The position numbers and the translations under genes are program-made. This document shows positions 52,636 through 62,089 of a DNA stretch of 64,000 nt, piece by piece (within the stretch, counting starts at the first letter, position 1; each line of letters begins with the position of its first letter). Below the pieces are notes generated by a model. The model was not told where the DNA came from and made no database searches. It worked only from the letters and a program-made list of their open reading frames with translations. The DNA is from JBBIOU01 sp037443205 (GTDB lineage: Bacteria > Bacteroidota > Bacteroidia > Flavobacteriales_D > UBA2798). The stretch spans positions 62,001 through 126,000 of the forward strand of contig JBBIOU010000004.1 of NCBI GenBank assembly GCA_037443205.1, read 5' to 3'.

Positions 52636-54334
52636 TTATATTGAGTATATTATTAATCACCTGATTTTTTAGGGCTTCTTGTATATTCGGATAATAAGTT
52701 GATTGCTGATCTTCCAGATGCAATAACTTATTGCATTTTTGAGCTATAAATTTCGATTTACAATTATAAACAACAATAGACTTATTAAATGCACTATGTA
52801 TATATTCAATGATATGTTTTCTGTCGGCTGCAGATAAGCAATGAAAATCGTTGTCAATTAGCAATAGCGTGGGTTGTTTGTATATAATTCTTGCAATTTC
52901 TAATTTTAACTGTACTTCTTTTGAAAGGTAATTTCTTTCGGGTGATAAAACTGTGTTAAAGCCGTTTTTAAATTTGCTGATATATTCGTTGAGTTTAACT
53001 ATATTGCATATTTCCTGTATTCTTTCTATATCATATTCGGCAGATGATAGTGCAATATTTTCTATGATGGTTCCTTCTAATATTTTGGATTCGTTGAAAA
53101 TAAAACCTGTATTTTGACGGATGGAATGATGATTAATTTGTTCAAGGGGTATATCGTTGTAAGTGATTTTACCTGATGCAGGTATGTAAGCAGCCAGTAA
53201 ATAAAGTAATGAGGTAGTGCCCGAACCGGTATTACCAAGTAAAATTACTTTATCGCCCGGATGTAATTCAAAATTTAAGTTGTTTTGTATGATTTTATGA
53301 TTGATTTCGATAGATACCTGATTAAATTTGATATTAAAGTTTTGTTGTGCGGGTAAGTTGATTTTGTCTTTTTCTTTTTCTTTTTCAATAGGAATATCAA
53401 ATATGTTACCTACTTTTTCTATGGATGTTAGTACATCGTATATGGTATCTAAGGTGTACACTAATTTTTCTACGGATGATATTACCATAAATACAATAAT
53501 TTCGCTGGCTATAAATTGCCCTAAGTTGAGCTGATTATTGATAACCATTATGCTGCCTGCAATTAATAATCCTGATATGAGGATTACTTTAAGTATGGCC
53601 AGGGAAATATAATGTACTCTAAGTATCTTAAAGTGTTTGTTTCTATACAGTAAATATTTTTGCAAAAGTTTGTCGGTTTTTTCCAGATGTATATCTTTTT
53701 CTATGTTTATTTTCAGCATATCGCTGTTGCGGGCAGTTTCTTCCATCCAATGAACCAACTCATATTTGTAGGTAGATTCCCTGAGGCTGGTATCCAAACC
53801 TTTGGGTGCTAAATATTTAAACACAAAATAAATAATAGCAACCACAATTAAACTAAAAACAAAGAAAAACGGATGATAAAAACTCAGCAAAATAAGACCT
53901 ACGAGAATTTGAAGTGAGTTAACCGAAAAATCGAGTAATACTTTAGATATTTCTTTTTGAATGGTTAAAACATCAAAAAAACGATTTACCAATTCTAATG
54001 TTGAACGGTTAAACAAGGCACTTTTTTTAAAGCGGCTAATTCTGTAAACAAATTCGAAGGCAGAGACAATAAATATTTTTTGCTGAACAGATTCAGTAAC
54101 ATGTACCTGCAGTATTAAAAAAATACTGTATAAAATAAGCGCTACCGTAAGAATAATCACCAAAACTACCCATGAGGTAGATAACTGGCCCATCATAATA
54201 AAATTTACGATTGCCTGCATACCCAGCGGTAGGGTTAAACTGATTAATCCTGTAAACAACGCGTACCCATAGATGTACCCTATCTCTTTTTTATAAGTTT
54301 TTAACAGGGCAAAAAAACGTTGTGCAGGCTTCAT
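52628..54334 (-). CDS. ABC transporter with degenerate ATPase domain (type I secretion-like)
   Basis: A 568-residue membrane/ATPase fusion with six helices in the first 310 residues, no N-terminal peptidase domain. The ATPase domain has lost almost all catalytic residues: the Walker A is GNTGSGTTS near 364, with Thr for the phosphate-binding Lys; the signature LSGGQ is YLSKEVQ; the Walker B LLLIDN near 489 has Asn where the catalytic Glu belongs; and the H-loop region near 521 (SIVVYNCKS) lacks the His. It is intact in length and reading frame. It starts an operon with HlyD and TolC genes, so a transport or regulatory role without ATP hydrolysis, or with a partner ATPase elsewhere, is implied. 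Confidence 0.88.
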   Translation of the reverse strand: MKPAQRFFALLKTYKKEIGYIYGYALFTGLISLTLPLGMQAIVNFIMMGQLSTSWVVLVIILTVALILYSIFLILQVHVTESVQQKIFIVSAFEFVYRISRFKKSALFNRSTLELVNRFFDVLTIQKEISKVLLDFSVNSLQILVGLILLSFYHPFFFVFSLIVVAIIYFVFKYLAPKGLDTSLRESTYKYELVHWMEETARNSDMLKINIEKDIHLEKTDKLLQKYLLYRNKHFKILRVHYISLAILKVILISGLLIAGSIMVINNQLNLGQFIASEIIVFMVISSVEKLVYTLDTIYDVLTSIEKVGNIFDIPIEKEKEKDKINLPAQQNFNIKFNQVSIEINHKIIQNNLNFELHPGDKVILLGNTGSGTTSLLYLLAAYIPASGKITYNDIPLEQINHHSIRQNTGFIFNESKILEGTIIENIALSSAEYDIERIQEICNIVKLNEYISKFKNGFNTVLSPERNYLSKEVQLKLEIARIIYKQPTLLLIDNDFHCLSAADRKHIIEYIHSAFNKSIVVYNCKSKFIAQKCNKLLHLEDQQSTYYPNIQEALKNQVINNILNINE

Positions 54335-54531
54335 TTTATCTTAGATTTGAACAAATATATATCAAAAGCTGATAGTAAAACTATTATGATATGTGTTAAT
54401 TTTTGTTAGAAATTCAGCTTTAAATTAAATATACTAAATTTACTATTAAAAAGCCTACAAAAATAAAGTTATATATTATTTGGTTTATAAGATATCATAC
54501 ATAAAAATGTTGGTATAAACATTTATACAAA

Positions 54532-55545
54532 TTATGCATGTTTTAAAGCATAATTAGGTATTAACTGATGAGCATTTAAATATTCGGCAATCTGAACGGC
54601 ATTGGTAGCGGCTCCTTTTCTCAGATTATCAGAAACTATCCACAGATTTAATGTTTTTGGTTGGGTTTCATCTCTGCGTATTCTGCCTACAAAAACTTCG
54701 TCTTTTTCGTGTGCATTTAAGGGCATCGGATATACGGCCTTGCTTACATCATCTTGTACAATTACTCCGGGAGTTTGTTGCAATTGATGATAAATATCGT
54801 TCAGCTCAAATTCATTTTCAAATTCCACATTTACACTTTCACTATGTCCTCCTATTACAGGTATTCTAACGGCTGTGGCAGTTACTTTAATATTTTCATC
54901 TCCCAAAATTTTTTTAGTTTCGTTTACCATTTTCATTTCTTCTTTGGTATATCCGTTGTCTAAAAAAATATCTATCTGGGGTATTACATTCAAATCAATC
55001 TTATGCGCATAAGCCATTTCGCCATTTATGCCTTTTCTTTCGTTCATTAATTGGTCAACGGCTTTTTTGCCTGTGCCGGTAACCGATTGATAAGTTGATA
55101 CAACGATGCGTTTTATCTTATATTTTTTATGTAAAGGGTTTAGCGCAACCACCATTTGTATGGTAGAACAATTTGGATTAGCAATTATTTTGTCATTTTT
55201 AGTGAGCAGGTGTGCGTTTATTTCGGGAACTATCAGTTTTTTATCGGGATGCATGCGCCAGGCTGAAGAATTATCAATTACCGTTGTACCGGCCTCAGCA
55301 AATCCGGGCGCCCATTCCAAGGAGGTATTACCACCGGCCGAAAATAACGCCAGCGCAGGCTTTGCATCAATAGCTGCTTGCATACCTACTACCGGATATT
55401 TTTTACCTTTAAAAATTACTTCTTTTCCAACCGATTTTTCTGAGGCTACCGGAATAAACTCTGTTACCGGAAAATTTCTTTCTTCTAATACCTGCATCAT
55501 TTTTGAGCCTACCAGGCCGGTAGCTCCCACAACAGCTAATTTCAT
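54532..55545 (-). CDS. asd: Aspartate-semialdehyde dehydrogenase
   Basis: A 337-residue NADP-dependent enzyme making aspartate semialdehyde for lysine, threonine and methionine synthesis. The N-terminal Rossmann motif is GATGLVGSKM; catalytic Cys126 lies in ANPNCSTIQM, and GGHSESVNVEF carries the active-site His. Length matches the family. A minus-7 box lies 34-41 bp upstream, in the gap it shares with the divergent lamin-tail gene. Confidence 0.95.
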   Translation of the reverse strand: MKLAVVGATGLVGSKMMQVLEERNFPVTEFIPVASEKSVGKEVIFKGKKYPVVGMQAAIDAKPALALFSAGGNTSLEWAPGFAEAGTTVIDNSSAWRMHPDKKLIVPEINAHLLTKNDKIIANPNCSTIQMVVALNPLHKKYKIKRIVVSTYQSVTGTGKKAVDQLMNERKGINGEMAYAHKIDLNVIPQIDIFLDNGYTKEEMKMVNETKKILGDENIKVTATAVRIPVIGGHSESVNVEFENEFELNDIYHQLQQTPGVIVQDDVSKAVYPMPLNAHEKDEVFVGRIRRDETQPKTLNLWIVSDNLRKGAATNAVQIAEYLNAHQLIPNYALKHA

Positions 55546-55578
55546 TTTAAAGTATTGTTAAGTGGTTAAAAAGTGCTG

Positions 55579-55586
55579 CAAATGTA
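55579..55586 (-). promoter_or_regulatory. Bacteroidota minus-7 box of asd
   Basis: The reverse strand reads TACATTTG, an exact TA-N2-TTTG box, 33 bp before the asd ATG at 55545. No clear minus-33 TTG was seen. Confidence 0.45.
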
Positions 55587-55618
55587 TTATATTTAGCACT
55601 TGATATTAATTCGTTACC

Positions 55619-58600
55619 ATGAATATTTCGTTAAAATTTATACTTGTCTGTACTTATCTCTGTTTGCGTATATTATCAACGGCACAAATAACCGATAATT
55701 TTTCAGATGGTGATTTTAATAATAACCCCACCTGGACAGGAGACGATACAGTATTTACAATCGCATCAGTAAGCGGCAATAATATGCTACGCTCTAACAA
55801 ACAAATTGCTTCTACCAGTTTTTATCTTTCTACATCCAGCACATTTATAAGCGATTGTCAATGGGAGTTTTATGTAAATCTGCAATTTAATACTTCTTCT
55901 GCCAACTATGTAGATATATATTTAACAAGCGACAATGCCAATTTGCTGACTACCTCATTTAACGGTTATTTTGTTCGTATAGGTAATACGCAAGATGAAA
56001 TTTCGTTATACAGGCGCAATGGAACCGTAAACACAAAAATTATTGATGGAGCAGATGGAGTTACTAATCTTTCTAACAATATACTTAAAATTAAAGTTAT
56101 TCGAAATGCTGCCAACGATTGGAGTTTAGAACGCGATATTACCGGAACCGGCAGCAATTATTTTTTAGAAGGAACGGTAAATGATGCAAATATTTTATCC
56201 GGTGGGTATTTTGGTTTTTTAATTACCCAATCTACTTCTAGTTTTTTTCAGAAACATTTTTTTGATGATTTTTATATAGGTCCAATCATATACGACCTTA
56301 CACCTCCGGTAATTGTTTCCCTTAATCCTGTCAGCACAACTCAATTAGATGTGCTGTTTGATGAAAATGTTGATTTAACCACTTCTCAAAATGTTGCTAA
56401 TTACAGTGTTAATAACGGTATAGGAAATCCGCTTACGGCCGTGCGCGATGCAATTAATTTTAAATTGGTACACCTTACCTTTTCTAATGCATTTGTAAAT
56501 GCACAAAACTATACCCTTACAATAAATAATGTGCAGGATTTATCGGCTAATGCCGTAAATAATGCACAGGCAAATTTTACATTTTACTTAATTTCCGCTC
56601 CTTCCTGGCGCGATGTAATAATCAATGAAATCATGGCCGACCCATCGCCTGTTGTAGCTTTGCCCGACAAAGAATTTATTGAACTTTATAATCCAAGCAA
56701 TCTGAATTTTAATTTATTAAACTGGACATTTAGTGATGGTACAAGCACCGGCACTATTAATACTAATTTTATTTTGCAAGCAGGTCAATATGTTATTTTG
56801 TGTGCCAGTGCGGATGTATCTCAGTTTACCGCATTTGGTAATGTAATTGGTTTAAGTACCTGGCCTTCCTTAAATAATAGTTCCGATAATCTAAGTTTAA
56901 GAGATGATGCAAACAATCAGATTGATGTAGTTAACTACTCGGACACCTGGTACCGGGATAATGCCAAGAAAAACGGTGGCTGGACATTGGAATTAATTAA
57001 CCCCTTAAACCCATGCAGCGGAGCAAATAACTGGATAGCCTCGAACGCAACAGCCGGTGGAACCCCGGGTACACAAAACTCAGTATACGATACTACACCC
57101 GATACCCAGGCGCCTCTGTTAAATAGTGTAAGCGTAGTAAGTACAAATCAATTACAATTACTTTTTAATGAACCAATGGATAGCTTGAGTTTAGTAAATG
57201 CTGTATATACACTTTCGGGAGGATTAAGCGTAAATGTAATACAACCTGTAGGTCCTGATTTTACTCTGGTTAATTTGTTTATAGGACCGCCTATTAATCC
57301 ACAAAATGCTTATACAATTACTGTTTCGGGTGCTCAGGATTGCATCGGAAATACGATGACGCAAACAACACTGCCTTTTGCCATAGGTGTACCCGCACAA
57401 AAATTTGAAGTTGTTATTAACGAAATTATGGCAAACTCATCAGGAGTAACAAACCTGCCCGATTATGAATATGTTGAACTTTATAACAACACAAATAAAG
57501 TTCTCAATTTAAACGGATATAAATGGTCGGATGCATCTAGCACAACTACCATAAATAATGCCGTGATATACCCCTATTCGTATTTAATTCTTTGCCCGGC
57601 ATCTGCATTGCAGCAATTTACCTCATTTGGCAATGTAATAGGGCTTAGCAGTTGGCCATCTTTAAATAATTCTTCCGATACAATTACCCTGCGAAAAGCC
57701 AATGGGGAAATGATACACCAAATGGCTTATGCTGACTCCTGGTATGCCGATGAGGTAAAAAAAGCAGGCGGTTGGTCCTTAGAAATGATTGACCCTAACA
57801 ACCCCTGCGGAGAAGCGAATAACTGGAGAGCATGTGTTGACCAGAACCAAGGTACGCCCGGTATTCAAAATTCAATTTTTTCGAGTAATCCTGACCTTAT
57901 TCCACCACAAATAATAAATGTTATCCCGCAAAATGCAAATACCGTTTGGGTAATTTTTAATGAAAGTATAGATAGCCTGAGTATTTTTACTGCAACGTTT
58001 TCTATCAACAATAATATTAATATTTCATCGCTGACATTTATTAATTATAAAACTGTTCAGCTCAATTTATCTAACAACCTCCAGTACAATACTATTTATA
58101 CACTAAGTGTAAACGGAACCAACGATTGTGTGGGTAATACAACCAATATGCAAACATATAATTTTGCTCTTCCGGAACAAGGTTTACCAGGAGATTTAAT
58201 CATTAATGAAGTTTTGTTTAACCCCCGGACGGGTGGTTATGATTTCGTAGAAATATACAATAATTCAACCCGGATTATTTCTTTACAAAACTGGAAACTG
58301 GCCAACTATAGCAATGGCACAATAGCCAACAAAAAAAATATTACTACAGAGGGATTTATTCTCTATCCGAAAGAGTATTTAGTGCTTACCCAAAATAAAA
58401 ACAATATAATTGCCGAATATCCGCTGAGCGCTCAAGACCGATTTTTAGAATTGAGCAGCTTACCATCCTACAACAACACAAGTGGCCGGGTAATCTTGTT
58501 AAATAATCTTGACCAGGTAAGCGATGATTTTGAATACGATGAGAAAATGCACTTTGCACTTTTGCAAAATGTAAAAGGTGTTTCGCTGGAAAGAATAGAT

Positions 58601-59026
58601 TTTAACCGTCCTACAACAGACAGAACCAATTGGCATTCGGCAGCAGAAGCAGTAGGTTTTGCTACTCCGGGTTATCAAAATTCACAATATTATCAGGCTT
58701 CTGTAGAAAGTAATGTAAACACTGACCCGCCTATTTTTTCGCCCGATAATGACGGCTATCAGGATGTGGTAAACATTACCTATAACTTTGCAGAACCCGG
58801 ATATGTTGCAAACATTACTATTTATGATGCTTCAGGAAGATTGGTAAAACAGCTTGCCCGAAATTTATTGTTGGGTAGCCGAGGAGTGATAAGTTGGGAT
58901 GGTATTAACGATAAAAACGAGAAAGTGGCCGTAGGTGCGTATTTGATATTTTTTGAGGTATTTAATTTGCAAGGCGATGTGCAACGTTTCAAAAAAACCG
59001 TTGTAGTTGCTTCGCGATTGGATTAA
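55619..59026 (+). CDS. Surface protein with lamin-tail domains, Ig-like repeats and T9SS/FlgD-like tail
   Basis: An 1,135-residue exported protein. After the signal peptide (to about 22) comes a LamG-like domain, then three cycles of an Ig-like (SbsA/Big) unit and a lamin-tail domain: lamin-tail domains begin near 331 (INEIMADPSP), 595 (INEIMANSSG) and 858 (INEVLFNPRT), the Ig-like units near 229, 497 and 762. The C-terminus from about 1037 (FSPDNDGYQDVVNITYNF, VKQLARNLLLG, GAYLIFFEVF) is FlgD-like and resembles a T9SS type B tail. This is a long repeat-rich display protein, possibly involved in adhesion or surface enzyme scaffolding. It starts divergently from asd. Confidence 0.88.
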   Translation: MNISLKFILVCTYLCLRILSTAQITDNFSDGDFNNNPTWTGDDTVFTIASVSGNNMLRSNKQIASTSFYLSTSSTFISDCQWEFYVNLQFNTSSANYVDIYLTSDNANLLTTSFNGYFVRIGNTQDEISLYRRNGTVNTKIIDGADGVTNLSNNILKIKVIRNAANDWSLERDITGTGSNYFLEGTVNDANILSGGYFGFLITQSTSSFFQKHFFDDFYIGPIIYDLTPPVIVSLNPVSTTQLDVLFDENVDLTTSQNVANYSVNNGIGNPLTAVRDAINFKLVHLTFSNAFVNAQNYTLTINNVQDLSANAVNNAQANFTFYLISAPSWRDVIINEIMADPSPVVALPDKEFIELYNPSNLNFNLLNWTFSDGTSTGTINTNFILQAGQYVILCASADVSQFTAFGNVIGLSTWPSLNNSSDNLSLRDDANNQIDVVNYSDTWYRDNAKKNGGWTLELINPLNPCSGANNWIASNATAGGTPGTQNSVYDTTPDTQAPLLNSVSVVSTNQLQLLFNEPMDSLSLVNAVYTLSGGLSVNVIQPVGPDFTLVNLFIGPPINPQNAYTITVSGAQDCIGNTMTQTTLPFAIGVPAQKFEVVINEIMANSSGVTNLPDYEYVELYNNTNKVLNLNGYKWSDASSTTTINNAVIYPYSYLILCPASALQQFTSFGNVIGLSSWPSLNNSSDTITLRKANGEMIHQMAYADSWYADEVKKAGGWSLEMIDPNNPCGEANNWRACVDQNQGTPGIQNSIFSSNPDLIPPQIINVIPQNANTVWVIFNESIDSLSIFTATFSINNNINISSLTFINYKTVQLNLSNNLQYNTIYTLSVNGTNDCVGNTTNMQTYNFALPEQGLPGDLIINEVLFNPRTGGYDFVEIYNNSTRIISLQNWKLANYSNGTIANKKNITTEGFILYPKEYLVLTQNKNNIIAEYPLSAQDRFLELSSLPSYNNTSGRVILLNNLDQVSDDFEYDEKMHFALLQNVKGVSLERIDFNRPTTDRTNWHSAAEAVGFATPGYQNSQYYQASVESNVNTDPPIFSPDNDGYQDVVNITYNFAEPGYVANITIYDASGRLVKQLARNLLLGSRGVISWDGINDKNEKVAVGAYLIFFEVFNLQGDVQRFKKTVVVASRLD

Positions 59027-59041
59027 ATACAAATTAGTTGA

Positions 59042-59638
59042 ATGAATTTTTTACGCAAATCATATCGTAATACAGAACAATCTGACGACATTCAATCTTC
59101 TATAAGTGATTACCCGGATAATCAATCAAATAATTTTGAACGCGCCTTGCACTCGTTTCTATTATTCTGCATTATCTTATCAGGAGCTGTTTTTACGGAT
59201 GTTTTTTTATTACCGGTTAATAAAACGGAAACAAAAGTAAATGATGTGTATTTTTTCTTACAAAACAGCAGTAAAATACATATAGTTCCTGACTTAAAGT
59301 TTACCGGATTAAATAACGATGAATTGATTTGCCGCATCGAAACAGACAAAAAAATTTTTTCCATCCACCCGGATTATTACACTTGTTTTGCAACATTTCA
59401 AACAATTACTATACAAACCAGCTATCTGATGAAATTTTTACTGAGTGTGAACACACCCAATTGTAATAATGTTACGCCTTATCTGTATATAAAAAGTTGG
59501 TTTATTTTAATGCCTCTTGCTTTGTTTATTTTCGGAATGTTGGGTTTGTATAATAAAACCAGTAACGCACTCATTACGTTTACCGTACTCAACATTATAT
59601 TAATGGCAGCATTTTTATTTTTAATGATTTTGTACTAA
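59042..59638 (+). CDS. Small membrane protein of unknown function
   Basis: A 198-residue protein with an N-terminal charged segment, one helix near 41-57 (FLLFCIILSGAVFTDVFLL), a soluble loop about 60-145, and two C-terminal helices (WFILMPLALFIFGMLGLY and ITFTVLNIILMAAFLFLMILY). No motifs are recognised and it has no signal-peptide cleavage site. It starts 15 bp after the lamin-tail gene, so it may be co-transcribed with it, and ends 44 bp from the convergent permease. Confidence 0.7.
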   Translation: MNFLRKSYRNTEQSDDIQSSISDYPDNQSNNFERALHSFLLFCIILSGAVFTDVFLLPVNKTETKVNDVYFFLQNSSKIHIVPDLKFTGLNNDELICRIETDKKIFSIHPDYYTCFATFQTITIQTSYLMKFLLSVNTPNCNNVTPYLYIKSWFILMPLALFIFGMLGLYNKTSNALITFTVLNIILMAAFLFLMILY

Positions 59639-59682
59639 TATTCTACAGGTGAATTAAAAAATAGAAAAAGCAGCCGGTGTAC

Positions 59683-60948
59683 TTATCCTTTTACTTCTTC
59701 AATGGCGCGTGTGTCCAGTGCATCACGCAAACCATTGCCTACCATCATAAAAGCTAATACAATAAGCATAATACAAATGCCCGGCACTACCGCCAGGTAT
59801 GCAAAATCAGTATTTATAAAATCGCGGTGTTTGGCAACCATGGCCCCCCACGAAGGCATAGGAGGTTGTACACCAACTCCCAAAAAGCTTAAGCCGCTTT
59901 CTATTAATATTGCCGATGCAAAGTTGGCTGCAGAAATTACTATAACCGGTCCTAAAACACTAGGTAGTACATGTTTGGTTATGATGCGCCAGGAGTTATA
60001 ACCTAAAGCTTTTGCGGCTTCAACAAATTCTTTTTCGCGTATGCTTAATACCTGTCCGCGTACAATACGTGCTACTTCTACCCACATGGTTAAACCAACA
60101 GCTACAAACACCTGCCAAAAACCTTTTCCTAATGCAATGGTAACCGCAATTACCAATAGTAAAGTAGGGATAGACCATACCACATTTATTATCCACATAA
60201 TAACATCATCTGCCCAACCTCTGTAATAACCTGCTATAGCGCCTAACGATATTCCGATAATTAACGATATCAAAACCGAAATTAAACCTACTGATAGCGA
60301 TACAATAGTCCCTGCCTGTACACGGCTCAGCATATCTCTTCCGTATGTATCGGTGCCCAGCCAAAATGTTTTTTTAAATATGTATTTTTCTTTGATTTCT
60401 TTTTGCAACTCTGAAATATCTCTTACGATTTTATTGTTGTGTACATCATAAAAAGAAATTTTTCCGTTAGGTTCTTCGGTATATCGGTTATCGCGGTGCA
60501 ATGGATAAACTACATCAGCAATATTAAAAGGGATGCGTGTAGATTTAAAATCATTTTCTTTTTTATCGCCAATGTATTGCTCAATAACTATGTTTGTTCC
60601 ATCAAACTCATAATTATCACCATTTATAGGGTAATAACTATATTGATTGTCCTGATAGCCGAACAGTAATTTTTTATACCAGGGTTTGTCAGGAATATCT
60701 TCATTTTTACGAACCTTAAGCATTAAAATATTAAATCCGGGTTTTTTCTTAGCGATGGGTTGAATCCCTGTAGCGGCATCTTCCGACTGGTCGGGGCGAA
60801 TAGTAGCACCTAATACCGAAACTACAATAGAAAGCAGAATAAACCATAAACCCATCATGGCAGGTACATTACGTTTCATACGTTTCCATGCCATAGCACT
60901 CAGCGAGTGCGAAATTTGTATGTTTTCTTTCTTAGTTTTTTTGCTCAT
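59683..60948 (-). CDS. Oligopeptide-type ABC transporter permease, DppC/OppC family
   Basis: A 421-residue permease with an N-terminal cytoplasmic tail, first helix near 32-52 (MMGLWFILLSIVVSVLG), a long external insert about 55-200 not found in the usual 300-residue family, then the standard five-helix core with the LGTDTYGRDMLSRV entrance and an EAA loop (EFVEAAKALGYNSWRIITKHVLPSV). It overlaps the glycosyltransferase gene by 17 bp. The DppB partner is 35 kb away in this window, so the pair is split; the substrate is unidentified. Confidence 0.9.
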   Translation of the reverse strand: MSKKTKKENIQISHSLSAMAWKRMKRNVPAMMGLWFILLSIVVSVLGATIRPDQSEDAATGIQPIAKKKPGFNILMLKVRKNEDIPDKPWYKKLLFGYQDNQYSYYPINGDNYEFDGTNIVIEQYIGDKKENDFKSTRIPFNIADVVYPLHRDNRYTEEPNGKISFYDVHNNKIVRDISELQKEIKEKYIFKKTFWLGTDTYGRDMLSRVQAGTIVSLSVGLISVLISLIIGISLGAIAGYYRGWADDVIMWIINVVWSIPTLLLVIAVTIALGKGFWQVFVAVGLTMWVEVARIVRGQVLSIREKEFVEAAKALGYNSWRIITKHVLPSVLGPVIVISAANFASAILIESGLSFLGVGVQPPMPSWGAMVAKHRDFINTDFAYLAVVPGICIMLIVLAFMMVGNGLRDALDTRAIEEVKG

Positions 60949-62059
60949 GCTTAACCATCTCTACTTTTCTGCCTTTCCAGGTTGTATTTATAACCAATGA
61001 TGCAATTGCAACTATCGGTACATAAATCAAATGAAAGAAAAAAGCACAAATTGCATATAAGGGGTTAAAAGTAACACGTAACTTATAGGCAGCCAAAAAT
61101 AAAAACAAATTGTCAATTACAGATTTTAAAAACAGGTATTTAGCCGTAATATACCCTAAACAGGTATAAAAGGGCAAAATAAGCAAACAGAAAGCTAATA
61201 ATGAGTTGATAAATAATATCAATAACGAAACAAATATGGCGGTTTTGTTTTGATATAAAGATGCTTTTTGTGCCCAACGCATACGTTGCTTTATAAAATT
61301 ATCCGGGGTATGTTGGGGTTTTGTATATATGATGCTATCTTCATCATACAGCCAGCATAACTTTATATTATTACGAATAGCAGCTTCAAGTAAAAAGAGA
61401 TCATCTCCGGTGTTTAGATGCAGGTTATTTTTGTAGGGTTCTGTAACGGTAAAAATATTCTTATTGAAACCCATGTTGGCCGCGCTGCACATAAAGGGAA
61501 GCCCTGCATTGCCCATTCCGGCTGATGATGCGCTTAAAGCTAGTTGATCATAAAATTGCATCCTTGAAAATAAACTGCCATCCGGTTTTATTAAAACAGG
61601 CCCGCACACTAAATCATAACCTTTCGCTAAATTACCGGATAACCCGTAAATATTATTGGTTTTGATGATACAATCTATATCGGTTGTTACAATCAGGTTT
61701 CCGCAAGATTGTTTTACACCCTCTGTCAGCGCTTGTTTTTTTCCGGGTATTGTATTTTTTATAACGCAGGCCTCAAAGGGTAAGTCTTTTATCTTTTTAT
61801 TGATTATTTCAAAGGTGTTGTCTTCAGAAAAATCATCCACAAAAATAACCTTAAGCTCAGGATAATTAATGGTGCTAAGTGATTCAAAAAAACTATCCAG
61901 ATTATCTTGTTCGTTTCTTACACATACAATAAGTGTTACTTGTGTATTTGCTTGTTTATATGCTGATTTTTTATGTTTAATAATACCAAAGGCAGCACAA
62001 AAAATAAACAACACATAAAAAAACATTGTAACCGCAAATATGTATTCAAATATCAACAA
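60932..62059 (-). CDS. Membrane glycosyltransferase, GT2 family
   Basis: A 375-residue glycosyltransferase with an N-terminal helix, a GT-A domain (LIVCVRNEQDNLDSFFESL, VIFVDDFSEDN, VTTDIDC with the metal-binding Asp-x-Asp, and QRMRWAQK), and two or three C-terminal helices (residues 260-350). No ATG precedes the first helix; the longest start is TTG at 62059, and ATG at 62026 gives a shorter one that still keeps part of the helix. The gene precedes the DppC permease in a common transcript; a polysaccharide or glycolipid acceptor is likely but unidentified. Divergent from ruvC. Confidence 0.85.
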   Translation of the reverse strand: MLIFEYIFAVTMFFYVLFIFCAAFGIIKHKKSAYKQANTQVTLIVCVRNEQDNLDSFFESLSTINYPELKVIFVDDFSEDNTFEIINKKIKDLPFEACVIKNTIPGKKQALTEGVKQSCGNLIVTTDIDCIIKTNNIYGLSGNLAKGYDLVCGPVLIKPDGSLFSRMQFYDQLALSASSAGMGNAGLPFMCSAANMGFNKNIFTVTEPYKNNLHLNTGDDLFLLEAAIRNNIKLCWLYDEDSIIYTKPQHTPDNFIKQRMRWAQKASLYQNKTAIFVSLLILFINSLLAFCLLILPFYTCLGYITAKYLFLKSVIDNLFLFLAAYKLRVTFNPLYAICAFFFHLIYVPIVAIASLVINTTWKGRKVEMVKHEQKN

Positions 62060-62089
62060 GAAATTGCTTTTATTTGTAGTTATAAAAAA

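Noticed and set aside
54100..54130. TGCAGTATT half-site resembling the 7-2-7 palindrome
   Set aside because: Only one half matches, it lies within the ABC coding sequence, and the other arm is not at the 7-2-7 distance.
61973..62089. Upstream extension of ruvC by 39 residues
   Set aside because: The extension overlaps the divergent glycosyltransferase and is Lys/Asn-rich; RuvC homologues begin near the ATG at 62090.
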